Below are positions 18,136 through 27,002 of a stretch of DNA of 64,000 nucleotides, piece after piece. The first letter of the stretch is position 1, and each line of letters begins with the position of its first letter. The DNA comes from Chryseobacterium sp. G0186 (GTDB lineage Bacteria > Bacteroidota > Bacteroidia > Flavobacteriales > Weeksellaceae), in the NCBI RefSeq assembly GCF_003815675.1, contig NZ_CP033918.1:4526001-4590000 (forward strand), in the 5' to 3' direction. Made by a program: the position numbers and the translations under genes. Below the pieces are notes generated by a model, which made no database searches, had not been told where the DNA came from, and worked only from the letters and a program-made list of their open reading frames with translations.

Positions 18136-18441
18136 ATGGTACAGTACAATGACATGGTGCAGGCGCTTAAAGACCTAAGACAGCGTGGATACAGTATGGA
18201 CTTTAGTCTGTTGCCGGACTGCCTGTACTGTGCGTCAAGGAGCCTGAAACTAAAACCGGAGGATTTTACGGTTACGGAAACCCATAGGTTTGAAAGCCTC
18301 GACAGCAGTCCTGATAACAATGCCGTGATTTATGCCATATCGTCCAATGATGGTAAGAATAAAGGCGTACTTGTGGATGCCTATGGTGCTTATGCCGAAG
18401 AAATGACCCATGAGATGGCAAAAAAATTAAGTGCAACATAA
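18136..18441 (+). CDS. Small conserved protein, paralogue of the one at 2872-3210
   Basis: A 101-residue soluble protein with the same layout as 2872-3210: helix (MVQALKDLRQRGYSMDFSLL), middle with CLYCAS, then VIYAISSNDGKNKGVLVDAYGAYAE. Databases often call this family PRPP synthetase, but no catalytic or PRPP loop is present. Here it lies between two copper genes (14 and 18 bases away), so it is co-transcribed with them. The CxxC at 29-32 is absent from the paralogue. Function unknown. Confidence 0.72.
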   Translation: MVQYNDMVQALKDLRQRGYSMDFSLLPDCLYCASRSLKLKPEDFTVTETHRFESLDSSPDNNAVIYAISSNDGKNKGVLVDAYGAYAEEMTHEMAKKLSAT

Positions 18442-18459
18442 CTTTTAAAACCCCTTATT

Positions 18460-20580
18460 ATGAAAAAATACACGTGTCCTATGCACCCACAGGTGCTAAA
18501 AGACGAACCGGGAAAATGCCCGCTCTGTGGCATGGCATTGGTTCCCGTTGGCGGTGCGTCAGCTTCTCATGAACACACATCAGGACATGGGCATTCCGGG
18601 CATTCTCAACATGGCCATGCTGACGAAAACTTTAATAAACATGAGGGGCATCATACAGGCGATTTCCTCACACGTTTTTGGATAAGCCTTGTCATTACAA
18701 TCCCTATCCTGCTCCTGTCACACATGATACAGCAATGGTTGGGTTTCTCCCTTGCTTTCAATGGCGATAAATATGTGCTGCTGGCATTGGGTACGGTGAT
18801 TTATTGCTATGGAGGCTTACCGTTCCTAAAGGGAATGATTGGCGAGGTGAAAGCCAAAGCCATAGGGATGATGACACTTGTTGCCATTGCCATATCCGTA
18901 GCCTATGTTTATTCCGTAGCCGTTGTATTTGGCTTGCAGGGTATGGACTTCTTTTGGGAACTGGCAACCCTAATTGACATCATGCTGTTAGGGCATTGGC
19001 TGGAAATGCGTTCCCAAATGGCTGCTTCACGGGCATTACAGTCATTGGTGGCTTTGCTGCCCAACGATGTTACCGTGGAACGTGGCGGAGAAGCTGTAAA
19101 GATAAAGCTCGAAGACCTGCAAAGCGGTGAAACGGCTATCATAAAACCGGGAGAAAAAATTCCAGCCGATGGATTGGTACTGGAGGGGCTTTCGTATATC
19201 AACGAGAGTATGCTTACCGGAGAAAGTATTCCCGTGAAAAAGGAAAAGGACGGAAAGGTCATCGCAGGCTCTATCAATGGCGATGGTGCGCTGAAAGTTA
19301 AGGTAACAGCCGTTGGAAAAGACAGCTACCTGAACAGGGTTATCAATCTTGTGCAGGAGGCACAAGCTACTAAGTCCAATACGCAAAACCTTGCGGACAA
19401 AGTTGCCAAATGGCTCACCTTTATTGCCATTGCCGTTGGCATAGGCACATTTGCCTATTGGTATGCAAGCAGTGGAGATATTGCCTTTGCGCTTGAAAGA
19501 ATGGTAACGGTAATGGTAACGGCCTGCCCGCACGCATTGGGCGTGGCTATCCCGTTGGTGGTCGCCATTTCCACAACGCTATCGGCGACCAATGGTCTGC
19601 TCATCCGCAACCGCACAGCATTTGAAACCACCCGAAAACTTTCCACTGTCATTTTTGATAAGACCGGAACGCTCACCAAAGGTTCCCATGCCGTAGAAAA
19701 GGTTATACCGTTAACAGACGAATATAATGCCGATGAGGTTATCCAGTATGCTGCCGCAGTACAGCAAAATTCGGAACACCATATCGCCAAAGGCATTATG
19801 GCTACATTGAAAGAAAAGAGCCTTGCCTTATGGAAGTCTGAAAACTTCAGCTATATGCAGGGCATAGGTGTTAAAGGTGTTGTGAACGGGAAAAATGTCG
19901 TAGCTGGCGGCCCGAATTATTTCACCGAAAACCACCTTTCCCTGCCTGAAATTCCAAACGAAATCAATCAGGAAGCAGAAACGGTCAACTTTGTCCTCAT
20001 TGATGACCGGGTAATCGGCCTCATTACTTTGGCAGACAGCATCCGTGAGGGGTCGGCACAGGCGATTGAGGAACTCAAAAAAATGGGCATCAAGTCCTTT
20101 CTGCTCACCGGGGACAACGACAGGATTGCTGCTGCCGTAGCCGGAAAATTGGGTATGGACGGGTATTTGGCTAATGTGCTTCCGCACAACAAGCAGGAGA
20201 AAGTAAAGGAGTTTCAGGCAAAAGGCGAAATCGTAGCAATGACTGGTGATGGTGTAAATGATGCACCTGCACTGGCACAGGCAGATGTGGGCATTGCCGT
20301 GGGTTCCGGTACGGACGTGGCTGCCGAAACAGCGGATATCATATTGGTAGACAGCGACCCGAGGGATGTGGTCAAACTGATTGACTTCGGCAAACTTACC
20401 TACAAAAAGATGGTACAGAACCTGATATGGGCGGTTGGCTACAACGTGGTGGCAATACCGCTTGCGGCAGGCGTACTCTATCCGAATTTTGTTTTAAGTC
20501 CCGCTATGGGTGCTGTGCTGATGAGTGTAAGCACCATTGTAGTGGCTATTAACGCAAGTTTTTTAAAAATCAAAAAATAA
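18460..20580 (+). CDS. copB: P1B-type copper/silver ATPase, CPH class (CopB-like)
   Basis: A 706-residue ATPase. It opens with a zinc-ribbon-like heavy-metal-binding domain (YTCPMHPQVLKDEPGKCPLC, GMALVP) and a His-rich linker (HEHTSGHGHSGHSQHGHADE). Eight membrane helices follow, with TACPHALGVAIPLVVAIS. CPH in place of CPC defines P1B-3 CopB-type pumps. DKTGTLTKG and GDGVNDAPALAQADVGIAVG are intact. The same CPMHP domain recurs in both CusB adaptors downstream. CopB-type pumps export Cu(II)/Ag(I) or Cu(I). The gene is GC-rich like copA and is probably part of the same acquired segment. Confidence 0.9.
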   Translation: MKKYTCPMHPQVLKDEPGKCPLCGMALVPVGGASASHEHTSGHGHSGHSQHGHADENFNKHEGHHTGDFLTRFWISLVITIPILLLSHMIQQWLGFSLAFNGDKYVLLALGTVIYCYGGLPFLKGMIGEVKAKAIGMMTLVAIAISVAYVYSVAVVFGLQGMDFFWELATLIDIMLLGHWLEMRSQMAASRALQSLVALLPNDVTVERGGEAVKIKLEDLQSGETAIIKPGEKIPADGLVLEGLSYINESMLTGESIPVKKEKDGKVIAGSINGDGALKVKVTAVGKDSYLNRVINLVQEAQATKSNTQNLADKVAKWLTFIAIAVGIGTFAYWYASSGDIAFALERMVTVMVTACPHALGVAIPLVVAISTTLSATNGLLIRNRTAFETTRKLSTVIFDKTGTLTKGSHAVEKVIPLTDEYNADEVIQYAAAVQQNSEHHIAKGIMATLKEKSLALWKSENFSYMQGIGVKGVVNGKNVVAGGPNYFTENHLSLPEIPNEINQEAETVNFVLIDDRVIGLITLADSIREGSAQAIEELKKMGIKSFLLTGDNDRIAAAVAGKLGMDGYLANVLPHNKQEKVKEFQAKGEIVAMTGDGVNDAPALAQADVGIAVGSGTDVAAETADIILVDSDPRDVVKLIDFGKLTYKKMVQNLIWAVGYNVVAIPLAAGVLYPNFVLSPAMGAVLMSVSTIVVAINASFLKIKK

Positions 20581-20586
20581 ATAAAA

Positions 20587-21225
20587 ATGAAAAATCTAAC
20601 ATTATCAATCATTGCTGTTATCATGGCATTTGTAACAGTATCATGCAATCAGGCATCCAACAAAAACGAGCAGTCTTCAAAAGATACTACTGTTGTATCA
20701 CAAGAACATCCTGCTTCCCACTTAAAAGGGGATGACACTGCAACTACCCCCGACGTTAGCGGTACACCGAGCGGTCAGGATGCAGAAGCTAAAAACTTTT
20801 CTATTGCACCTATAGTTACCGATTATCTATCATTAAAGAATGCTCTTGTTTCGGACGATGACAAAGCTGCCGCCAGTGCAGGGAAAAAACTGTTAGCTAC
20901 GTTGAACAAAATGGATATGAAATCCATTCCTGCCGATAAACACAAAAAGTACATGGACATAGCAGACGATGCAAAAGAGCATGCAGAACATATTGGCGAA
21001 AATGTTGGTAATATCCACCACCAGCGGGAACATTTAGCCTCACTTGGCGAAGATTTGAAAGACCTGATTGATTTGTTCGGTACATCACAAACATTGTATC
21101 AAGACCATTGCCCAATGTTCAATGAAGGTAAGGGTGCTGTTTGGTTAAGCGAAACAAAGGAAATCAAAAATCCTTACTACGGTTCAAAAATGATTAGCTG
21201 TGGTTCTGTAAAAAAGCAGTATTAA
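20587..21225 (+). CDS. DUF3347 lipoprotein
   Basis: A 212-residue lipoprotein: leader with lipobox FVTVSCNQ (Cys about 20), a disordered Ser/Thr linker, then a DUF3347 domain (LYQDHCPMFNEGKGAVWLSE, NPYYGSKMISCGS). It matches the C-terminal half of 17246-18121 in the same HCPM/Cys ligands. Membrane anchoring suggests it serves the CusA pump encoded 16 bases on, perhaps as a metal feeder in place of CusF. Function inferred from context only. Confidence 0.8.
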   Translation: MKNLTLSIIAVIMAFVTVSCNQASNKNEQSSKDTTVVSQEHPASHLKGDDTATTPDVSGTPSGQDAEAKNFSIAPIVTDYLSLKNALVSDDDKAAASAGKKLLATLNKMDMKSIPADKHKKYMDIADDAKEHAEHIGENVGNIHHQREHLASLGEDLKDLIDLFGTSQTLYQDHCPMFNEGKGAVWLSETKEIKNPYYGSKMISCGSVKKQY

Positions 21226-21240
21226 AATGAAAAATAAATC

Positions 21241-22533
21241 ATGGTACAAAAAATAATAGAACTGTCCTTGAAAAACAGGTATATCGTGCTGCTTATAGCA
21301 GCCGGTTTACTTGTTTGGGGCATTTCAGCAGTTAAGAAAAATCCGATAGATGCAATTCCTGACCTAAGTGAAAACCAAGTAATAGTTTTCACTGAATGGA
21401 TGGGACGCAGTCCACAGACTATCGAAGACCAAGTAACCTACCCTTTAGTAAGCAACTTACAGGGAATACCCAAAGTAAAGAACGTAAGAGGCACATCAAT
21501 GTTCGGAATGAGTTTCGTGTATATCATCTTCGATGACGATGTTGATGTTTATTGGGCTCGTACACGAGTCATGGAAAGACTTAATTATGCTCAAAGGCTA
21601 TTGCCACAGGAGGTTGTACCAACGCTTGGTCCTGATGGGACAGGCGTTGGTCATATATACTGGTATCATTTGGATGCACCGCAGATGGAACTTGGAGAGC
21701 AGCGCGCATTGCAGGATTGGTATATCAAGTTAGCACTGCAAACTGTACCAGGTGTTGCAGAAGTAGCCTCCTTTGGAGGATATGAAAAACAATATCAGTT
21801 AGTCGTTGACCCCGTAAAGCTCCAGTATTACAATATCTCCCTTATGGATGTAATGAATAAAGTAAAAGCAAACAACAATGATGTTGGTGGTCGCAAATTT
21901 GAAATGGCAGATATGGCTTACATTATACGAGGTTTGGGGTATATAAAGAATACTGCTGATATTGAAAAAATTGCAGTAGGCAACTATAATGGCATTCCGG
22001 TAAGAGTAAAAGACATCGGAAGCGTACAAATGGGCGGAGATTTGCGGCTGGGTATATTTGACCAAAATGGAGAAGGAGAAGTTGTGGGAGGAATTGTAGT
22101 AATGCGCTATGGCGAAAATGCAGACCAAGTGATAAAAGCCGTTAAAGAAAAAATCAAAGATGTTGAAAAAGGTTTACCGGCTGGCGTAACATTAAAAACT
22201 TCTTATGACAGAAGTACATTAATCGAAGCAGCTATCGAAAATATCAAACATAAGCTCGCAGAGGAAATTATTGCAGTCGCCTTTATTGTAATTCTTTTCC
22301 TGTTCCACTGGCGGAGTGCATTAAGTATCATTATTCAAATTCCAGTTACCGTTGCCATCAGTTTTATCATATTGAACGCTTTTGGGTTATCATCCAATAT
22401 TATGTCCCTTACCGGAATTGCGCTGGCAATCGGGGTAATTGTAGATAACGGAATTATAATGTCAGAGAACTCTTATAGAAATCTTTCCGTTTGGCAAAAT
22501 GAGCGTAAACAAAAAACATCCGACCCATCATGA
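21241..22533 (+). CDS. cusA: CusA-type RND pump, N-terminal part (split gene)
   Basis: 430 residues covering the first half of a CusA heavy-metal RND transporter: N-terminal helix, DAIPDLSENQVIVFTEWMG, first porter subdomains, and TM2-TM4 ending with GIALAIGVIVDNGIIMSENS. Reading then shifts after ERKQK at an A6 run (22511-22516) and ends TGA 22531-22533, overlapping the ATG of the second part. One extra A restores one continuous frame of about 1078 residues. The broken place is the cytosolic loop between TM4 and TM5. It may be a real frameshift, a slippage site, or a read error. It follows the DUF3347 lipoprotein by 16 bases. Confidence 0.85.
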   Translation: MVQKIIELSLKNRYIVLLIAAGLLVWGISAVKKNPIDAIPDLSENQVIVFTEWMGRSPQTIEDQVTYPLVSNLQGIPKVKNVRGTSMFGMSFVYIIFDDDVDVYWARTRVMERLNYAQRLLPQEVVPTLGPDGTGVGHIYWYHLDAPQMELGEQRALQDWYIKLALQTVPGVAEVASFGGYEKQYQLVVDPVKLQYYNISLMDVMNKVKANNNDVGGRKFEMADMAYIIRGLGYIKNTADIEKIAVGNYNGIPVRVKDIGSVQMGGDLRLGIFDQNGEGEVVGGIVVMRYGENADQVIKAVKEKIKDVEKGLPAGVTLKTSYDRSTLIEAAIENIKHKLAEEIIAVAFIVILFLFHWRSALSIIIQIPVTVAISFIILNAFGLSSNIMSLTGIALAIGVIVDNGIIMSENSYRNLSVWQNERKQKTSDPS

Positions 22534-24476
22534 AAATAAAATGGTTTAAAAAGAAAGCCAATAAAAATGTTGGCTACGAAAAAATTCCAGAGGAAGTACG
22601 ACTTAGTATCATTGAGAAATCATGCAAGCAGGTTTCAAGAGGCGTATTTTTTTCAACGATTATCATTATAACTTCATTTTTACCTGTATTCCTACTCACA
22701 GGGCAGGAAGGCAAACTTTTCCATCCGCTTGCTTATACCAAAACGTTTATATTGGTCGTGGATGCTTTATTGGTACTTACGCTTGCGCCGGTGCTGATTT
22801 CTTTCTTTATGAAAGGCAAGTTTAAAAGTGAGCATTCAAACCCAATAAACCGGGGCTTGGAAAAGCTGTATGAGCCTGTTATAAAATGGTGTGTAAAATG
22901 GCGAAAAACCGTATTGGGTATCAACATCGCTGCACTTATTATAAGTATTCCAATGATATTAAATCTTGGGAGGGAATTTATGCCACCACTCGATGAGGGT
23001 TCATTGTTATTTATGCCCGTTACATTACCCGATGTTTCTAATTCAGAAGCCAAACGAATATTGCAGGTTCAGGATAAGATTATTAAATCTGTACCGGAAG
23101 TAGCGCACGTTTTAGGTAAAGCTGGCAGGGCGAATACTGCTACAGATAATTCTCCAATCAGTATGATTGAAACTATCATTTTGTTAAAACCACAAAATGA
23201 ATGGCGGGACGGAATAAAAAAGAATGACATCATTAATGAACTAAATGCGAAACTTCAAATGCCCGGAGTAACAAATGGTTGGACAATGCCCATTATAAAC
23301 CGCATCAATATGTTATCAACCGGCATCCGTACCGATGTCGGCATAAAAGTTTATGGTCAAAATCTCGATAGCATCTATTCATTATCGCAAAAAATTAAAA
23401 CGGAGCTTGATGGCGTGGCAGGTATTAAAGATATGTATGTAGAACCAATAACGGGAGGTAAATATGTTGATATTGTTATAAACCGAGATGAAATTGCCCG
23501 ATACAATATAAGCATAGACGATGTAAACAATTTGGTTGAAAGCGCGTTGGGCGGTATGAAATTGACCACTACCATTGAGGGAAGGCAGCGCTTCTCTGTA
23601 AATGCCCGTTACGGACAGGATTTCAGAAATAATATTGAAGCACTTAAACGCCTGCCCGTTCAAACAATGGATTTTGGCTCTATTCCATTAGGAAGTGTTG
23701 CAGAAGTTAAGCTATCAGAGGGGGCTCCAATGATTAACTCTGAAAATGCAATGTTAAGAGGTACAGTTCTGTTCAACGTTAGGGAAAGAGACCTTGGCAG
23801 CACAGTAGAAGAAGCTAAAGCCAAGCTGAATAATATGATGCTTAAAATGCCTCAGGGATATTTTTTAGAGTGGAGTGGACAATATGAAAACCTTATAAGG
23901 GGCGAACAAACACTGAAATGGATTATGCCCATTGTATTAGTTATCATATTTCTGTCTATGTATTTTGCTTTTCATTCTATGAGAGAGGCTTTCTTCAATC
24001 TCATCAGTATTCCATTCGCTCTGATTGGAGGAGTATTTATGATTAGTCTATGGGGTGTAAACCTTTCTGTAGCTGTAGCTGTTGGATTTATTGCCCTGTT
24101 TGGCCTTGCTGTCGAAACAGGAATTGTTATGGTCATCTACCTCAATGATGCCATGCAACAATTGGTGCTATTAAAAGGAAATAGTCGTGAAACCATTACA
24201 AACGAAGACCTTAGAGAATACGTAATACACGGTGCGGCAAAACGCTTACGTCCAAAAATAATGACCGTGTGTGTAACCCTGTTCGGGCTGGTTCCCATAT
24301 TATGGAGTACCGGCGTAGGCAGTGATATGATGAAACCAATCGTATTGCCGATGGTTGGAGGCGTATTTACTTCAGCAATCCATATTCTGCTGGTTACACC
24401 AATTATCTTCCTGATGCAAAAAGAATATGAGCTGAAAAAATTCGGAAAGATTGACGTATTAGATGCAGCACATTAA
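22530..24476 (+). CDS. cusA: CusA-type RND pump, C-terminal part (split gene)
   Basis: 648 residues completing the CusA pump: TM5-TM6 (GVFFSTIIIITSFLPVFLLT), second porter region with the FMPPLDEGSLLFMPVTLPDV motif, and TM7-TM12. The first 15 residues (KIKWFKKKANKNV) are basic linker. The ATG overlaps the stop of the first half as ATGA, so coupled re-initiation could yield two half-pumps; the in-frame join by a -1 shift is the alternative. In known CusA proteins the two halves are one chain. Exports Cu(I)/Ag(I) from periplasm through CusC. Confidence 0.82.
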   Translation: MKIKWFKKKANKNVGYEKIPEEVRLSIIEKSCKQVSRGVFFSTIIIITSFLPVFLLTGQEGKLFHPLAYTKTFILVVDALLVLTLAPVLISFFMKGKFKSEHSNPINRGLEKLYEPVIKWCVKWRKTVLGINIAALIISIPMILNLGREFMPPLDEGSLLFMPVTLPDVSNSEAKRILQVQDKIIKSVPEVAHVLGKAGRANTATDNSPISMIETIILLKPQNEWRDGIKKNDIINELNAKLQMPGVTNGWTMPIINRINMLSTGIRTDVGIKVYGQNLDSIYSLSQKIKTELDGVAGIKDMYVEPITGGKYVDIVINRDEIARYNISIDDVNNLVESALGGMKLTTTIEGRQRFSVNARYGQDFRNNIEALKRLPVQTMDFGSIPLGSVAEVKLSEGAPMINSENAMLRGTVLFNVRERDLGSTVEEAKAKLNNMMLKMPQGYFLEWSGQYENLIRGEQTLKWIMPIVLVIIFLSMYFAFHSMREAFFNLISIPFALIGGVFMISLWGVNLSVAVAVGFIALFGLAVETGIVMVIYLNDAMQQLVLLKGNSRETITNEDLREYVIHGAAKRLRPKIMTVCVTLFGLVPILWSTGVGSDMMKPIVLPMVGGVFTSAIHILLVTPIIFLMQKEYELKKFGKIDVLDAAH

Positions 24477-24492
24477 AATCAAAAAATCAGAA

Positions 24493-25740
24493 ATGAAAAA
24501 GATAATTTTTACAGCATTTATAGTATGTCTTTTTACCAATATAAATGCACAGGTTATAAGCCTCCAAAATGTTATAGACAGCATACAAACCAATCATCCC
24601 ATTGTGAAGATGTACGACAATGAAATTCGTTCTATGGATGAAGCAGCAAAAGGCGCACGAAGCTGGATGCCGCCAACAATTGGTGTTGGACAGTTTATGA
24701 CACCTTACAACGTGAACCTTTGGAAAAGAGATGGTGAGATGAAAGGAATGGGTTCGGCTATGCTGTCGATAGAACAGATGATACCCAATAAGAAAAAGTT
24801 GGATGCTGAAGAAGCATATATGAACGCAATGTCATCCGTAGAAAAAGAAAATAAAGGAGCGGGCATAAATGAAATTATACAGGATGCCAAACTCTTATAC
24901 TCCGAATGGATTGTGTTACTGAAACGACTGGATGTAGTTGCCGAAAACGAAAAGATGCTCAACTTCATGATTAAGAATGCAGAAATACGGTATAAGAACG
25001 GAGTAGGTAAAATAGGTGCATATTATAAAGCTAAAGCAGCGCTCGGAAGCACCCATAATATGCAGATTATGTATGAAAATGATATCAAGGAAAAACGCAT
25101 CAGATTAAATACCCTTATGGGGCGAAACCCTATGGCTCCTTTTGAAATTGATACAATATTTTCATTCAACGATTATTCGGATATGGTATTTGATACTGCA
25201 CTGTTCAACAAAAACCGGAGTGACCTGAAATCATTAGACCAGCAGATACGGTTAACAACTCTGAAACAGGAAACAGAGCGACAAAGCCTGAAACCTGAAT
25301 TTGGTGTTCGATTTGAAAATATGTATGGCTTTGGAGGACAGCCCATGCAATACACAGCAATGGCAATGGTAAAACTGCCTTTTGTCAATTGGGCTTCAAA
25401 GATGAGCAAAGCTAATATTGCAAGTTTGAAGTGGAAAGCAGATGCCCTTAGTTCTCAAAAAAACATGATGATAAATGAATACAGTGGTATGGCATATGGC
25501 ATGAGAAATGAGTTCGACCTCAAAAAAAATCAGCTTAGTCTTTATAGGGATGACATCATTCCGGCTTTGAAAAATAATTTCAAAACAATGCAGCTCGGTT
25601 ACGAGCAAAATACCGAGGAATTATTTATGCTGTATGATGCATGGGAAAAACTGAACATGACACAACTGGAATACCTCGATATTTTATCAAAAGCATTTGA
25701 GATGCAAATAACAATAGACCGTTTAATTGAAAGAAAATGA
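24493..25740 (+). CDS. cusC: TolC-family outer-membrane channel (CusC type)
   Basis: A 415-residue outer-membrane efflux protein. I chose ATG 24493, which gives a clean signal peptide (MKKIIFTAFIVCLFTNINAQ); an upstream in-frame ATG at 24463 lies inside cusA. Two TolC repeats are visible, with long coiled-coil stretches and the GYEQNTEELFMLYDAWEKL segment. It lacks a lipobox, unlike E. coli CusC. The stop overlaps the next gene's ATG by four bases. It forms the exit duct for the split CusA pump. Confidence 0.86.
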   Translation: MKKIIFTAFIVCLFTNINAQVISLQNVIDSIQTNHPIVKMYDNEIRSMDEAAKGARSWMPPTIGVGQFMTPYNVNLWKRDGEMKGMGSAMLSIEQMIPNKKKLDAEEAYMNAMSSVEKENKGAGINEIIQDAKLLYSEWIVLLKRLDVVAENEKMLNFMIKNAEIRYKNGVGKIGAYYKAKAALGSTHNMQIMYENDIKEKRIRLNTLMGRNPMAPFEIDTIFSFNDYSDMVFDTALFNKNRSDLKSLDQQIRLTTLKQETERQSLKPEFGVRFENMYGFGGQPMQYTAMAMVKLPFVNWASKMSKANIASLKWKADALSSQKNMMINEYSGMAYGMRNEFDLKKNQLSLYRDDIIPALKNNFKTMQLGYEQNTEELFMLYDAWEKLNMTQLEYLDILSKAFEMQITIDRLIERK

Positions 25741-26999
25741 AATATATAATTTGTTTTTTGATGATTATTCTTGTACTGTATAGTTGTAACAACAATACAG
25801 ACAAGACCAGTCATCCCGACAACAGTCACACTGCTAAAAATAGCCCGACATATACCTGCCCCATGCACCCCGAAGTTACCAGCAACAAGCCCGGTAAATG
25901 CCCCAAGTGCGGAATGGAATTGGTGCAAAAAACAGTAAATACAAATGAAACGGAAAGTATTGAGTTGAATACACTGCTTAAGCCGACTAATGAATTTGTT
26001 ATATCAGACATTCCTACTATTAGGATGCAGTCAGAGCATAAAGACATAACCGTACAGGCTCTTGGAAATATTGCTTATGATACCCGACAAACGGGAAATA
26101 TATCCGCCAGAATATCCGGCAGGATTGAAAAGCTTTATATACGTTATAAATTCCAAAAAATAGCAAAGGGGCAGAAAGTGATGGATATTTATAGCCCCGA
26201 ACTGATGGAAGCGCAAGTGAATTTATTGTTTCTATTAAAAAATGATGCTACGAACAATATGATGATAAATGCGGCTAAGCAAAAATTGCTATTACTTGGA
26301 ATGAGCGAAAACCAATTGCAGAGTATCATCCAAAAAGGAAAGCCTGATTTATCCGTATCTGTTTACAGTAACTATGCCGGACATATTCACGAAACCGGCA
26401 CAGCCGGGTCAATGGGCAGTAGTACATCACCCTCAAATTCGATGGGAGAAATATCTGAAACATCTTCTGAACTTAGCCTGAAAGAAGGTATGTATGTTCA
26501 AAAAGGACAAACTATTTTTAATGTATTTAACCCGGGAAAATCGTGGGTGTTGTTAAATATTTTCCCCGAGGATGTACCGCTTGTAAAGACAGGTCAAACA
26601 GTAAGTATTATACCGGAAGTAGCTCCGGAGAAGAAATTTATAGGAACTATTGGGTTTATAGAACCATTTTTCAGACCCGGAAGTAAAACGTTATCCGTGC
26701 GTGTCTATTTTGATAATAACCGTATGCAGTTACCAATCGGAAGTCAGGTTAAATCTGAAATATCAACGGCTGGAATTTCCGGCAATTGGATACCTAAAGA
26801 AGCTGTCATTTCCCTTGGATTAACCAAAGTCATTTTGAAAAAAGTAGATAGAGGGTTTATCGTGAATAAAATTGAAACAGGTAATGAAGCGAACGGATAT
26901 ATAGAAGTATTGCAGGGGCTGTTACCCGTGGAAGAGATTGCAGGAAACGCACAGTACCTTATGGATAGTGAAAGTTTTGTAAGAACAAAAAATAATTAG
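25737..26999 (+). CDS. cusB: CusB-type RND periplasmic adaptor 1 (lipoprotein)
   Basis: A 420-residue adaptor. Lipobox VLYSCNNN, then a heavy-metal-binding domain (YTCPMHPEVTSNKPGKCPKC, GMELVQ), then the adaptor core: barrel, lipoyl half (LYIRYKFQKIAKGQKVMDI), hairpin, second lipoyl half (LKEGMYVQKGQTIFNVFNPG) and a membrane-proximal end. A Met/Ser-rich loop (GSMGSSTSPSNSMGE) may bind Cu(I). It links CusA to CusC. It is followed after three bases by a second adaptor. Confidence 0.88.
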   Translation: MKYIICFLMIILVLYSCNNNTDKTSHPDNSHTAKNSPTYTCPMHPEVTSNKPGKCPKCGMELVQKTVNTNETESIELNTLLKPTNEFVISDIPTIRMQSEHKDITVQALGNIAYDTRQTGNISARISGRIEKLYIRYKFQKIAKGQKVMDIYSPELMEAQVNLLFLLKNDATNNMMINAAKQKLLLLGMSENQLQSIIQKGKPDLSVSVYSNYAGHIHETGTAGSMGSSTSPSNSMGEISETSSELSLKEGMYVQKGQTIFNVFNPGKSWVLLNIFPEDVPLVKTGQTVSIIPEVAPEKKFIGTIGFIEPFFRPGSKTLSVRVYFDNNRMQLPIGSQVKSEISTAGISGNWIPKEAVISLGLTKVILKKVDRGFIVNKIETGNEANGYIEVLQGLLPVEEIAGNAQYLMDSESFVRTKNN

Positions 27000-27002
27000 A
27001 AT

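Noticed and set aside
21241..24476. A true two-subunit RND pump such as MdtBC
   Set aside because: The two frames are halves of one CusA chain, not two full paralogues.
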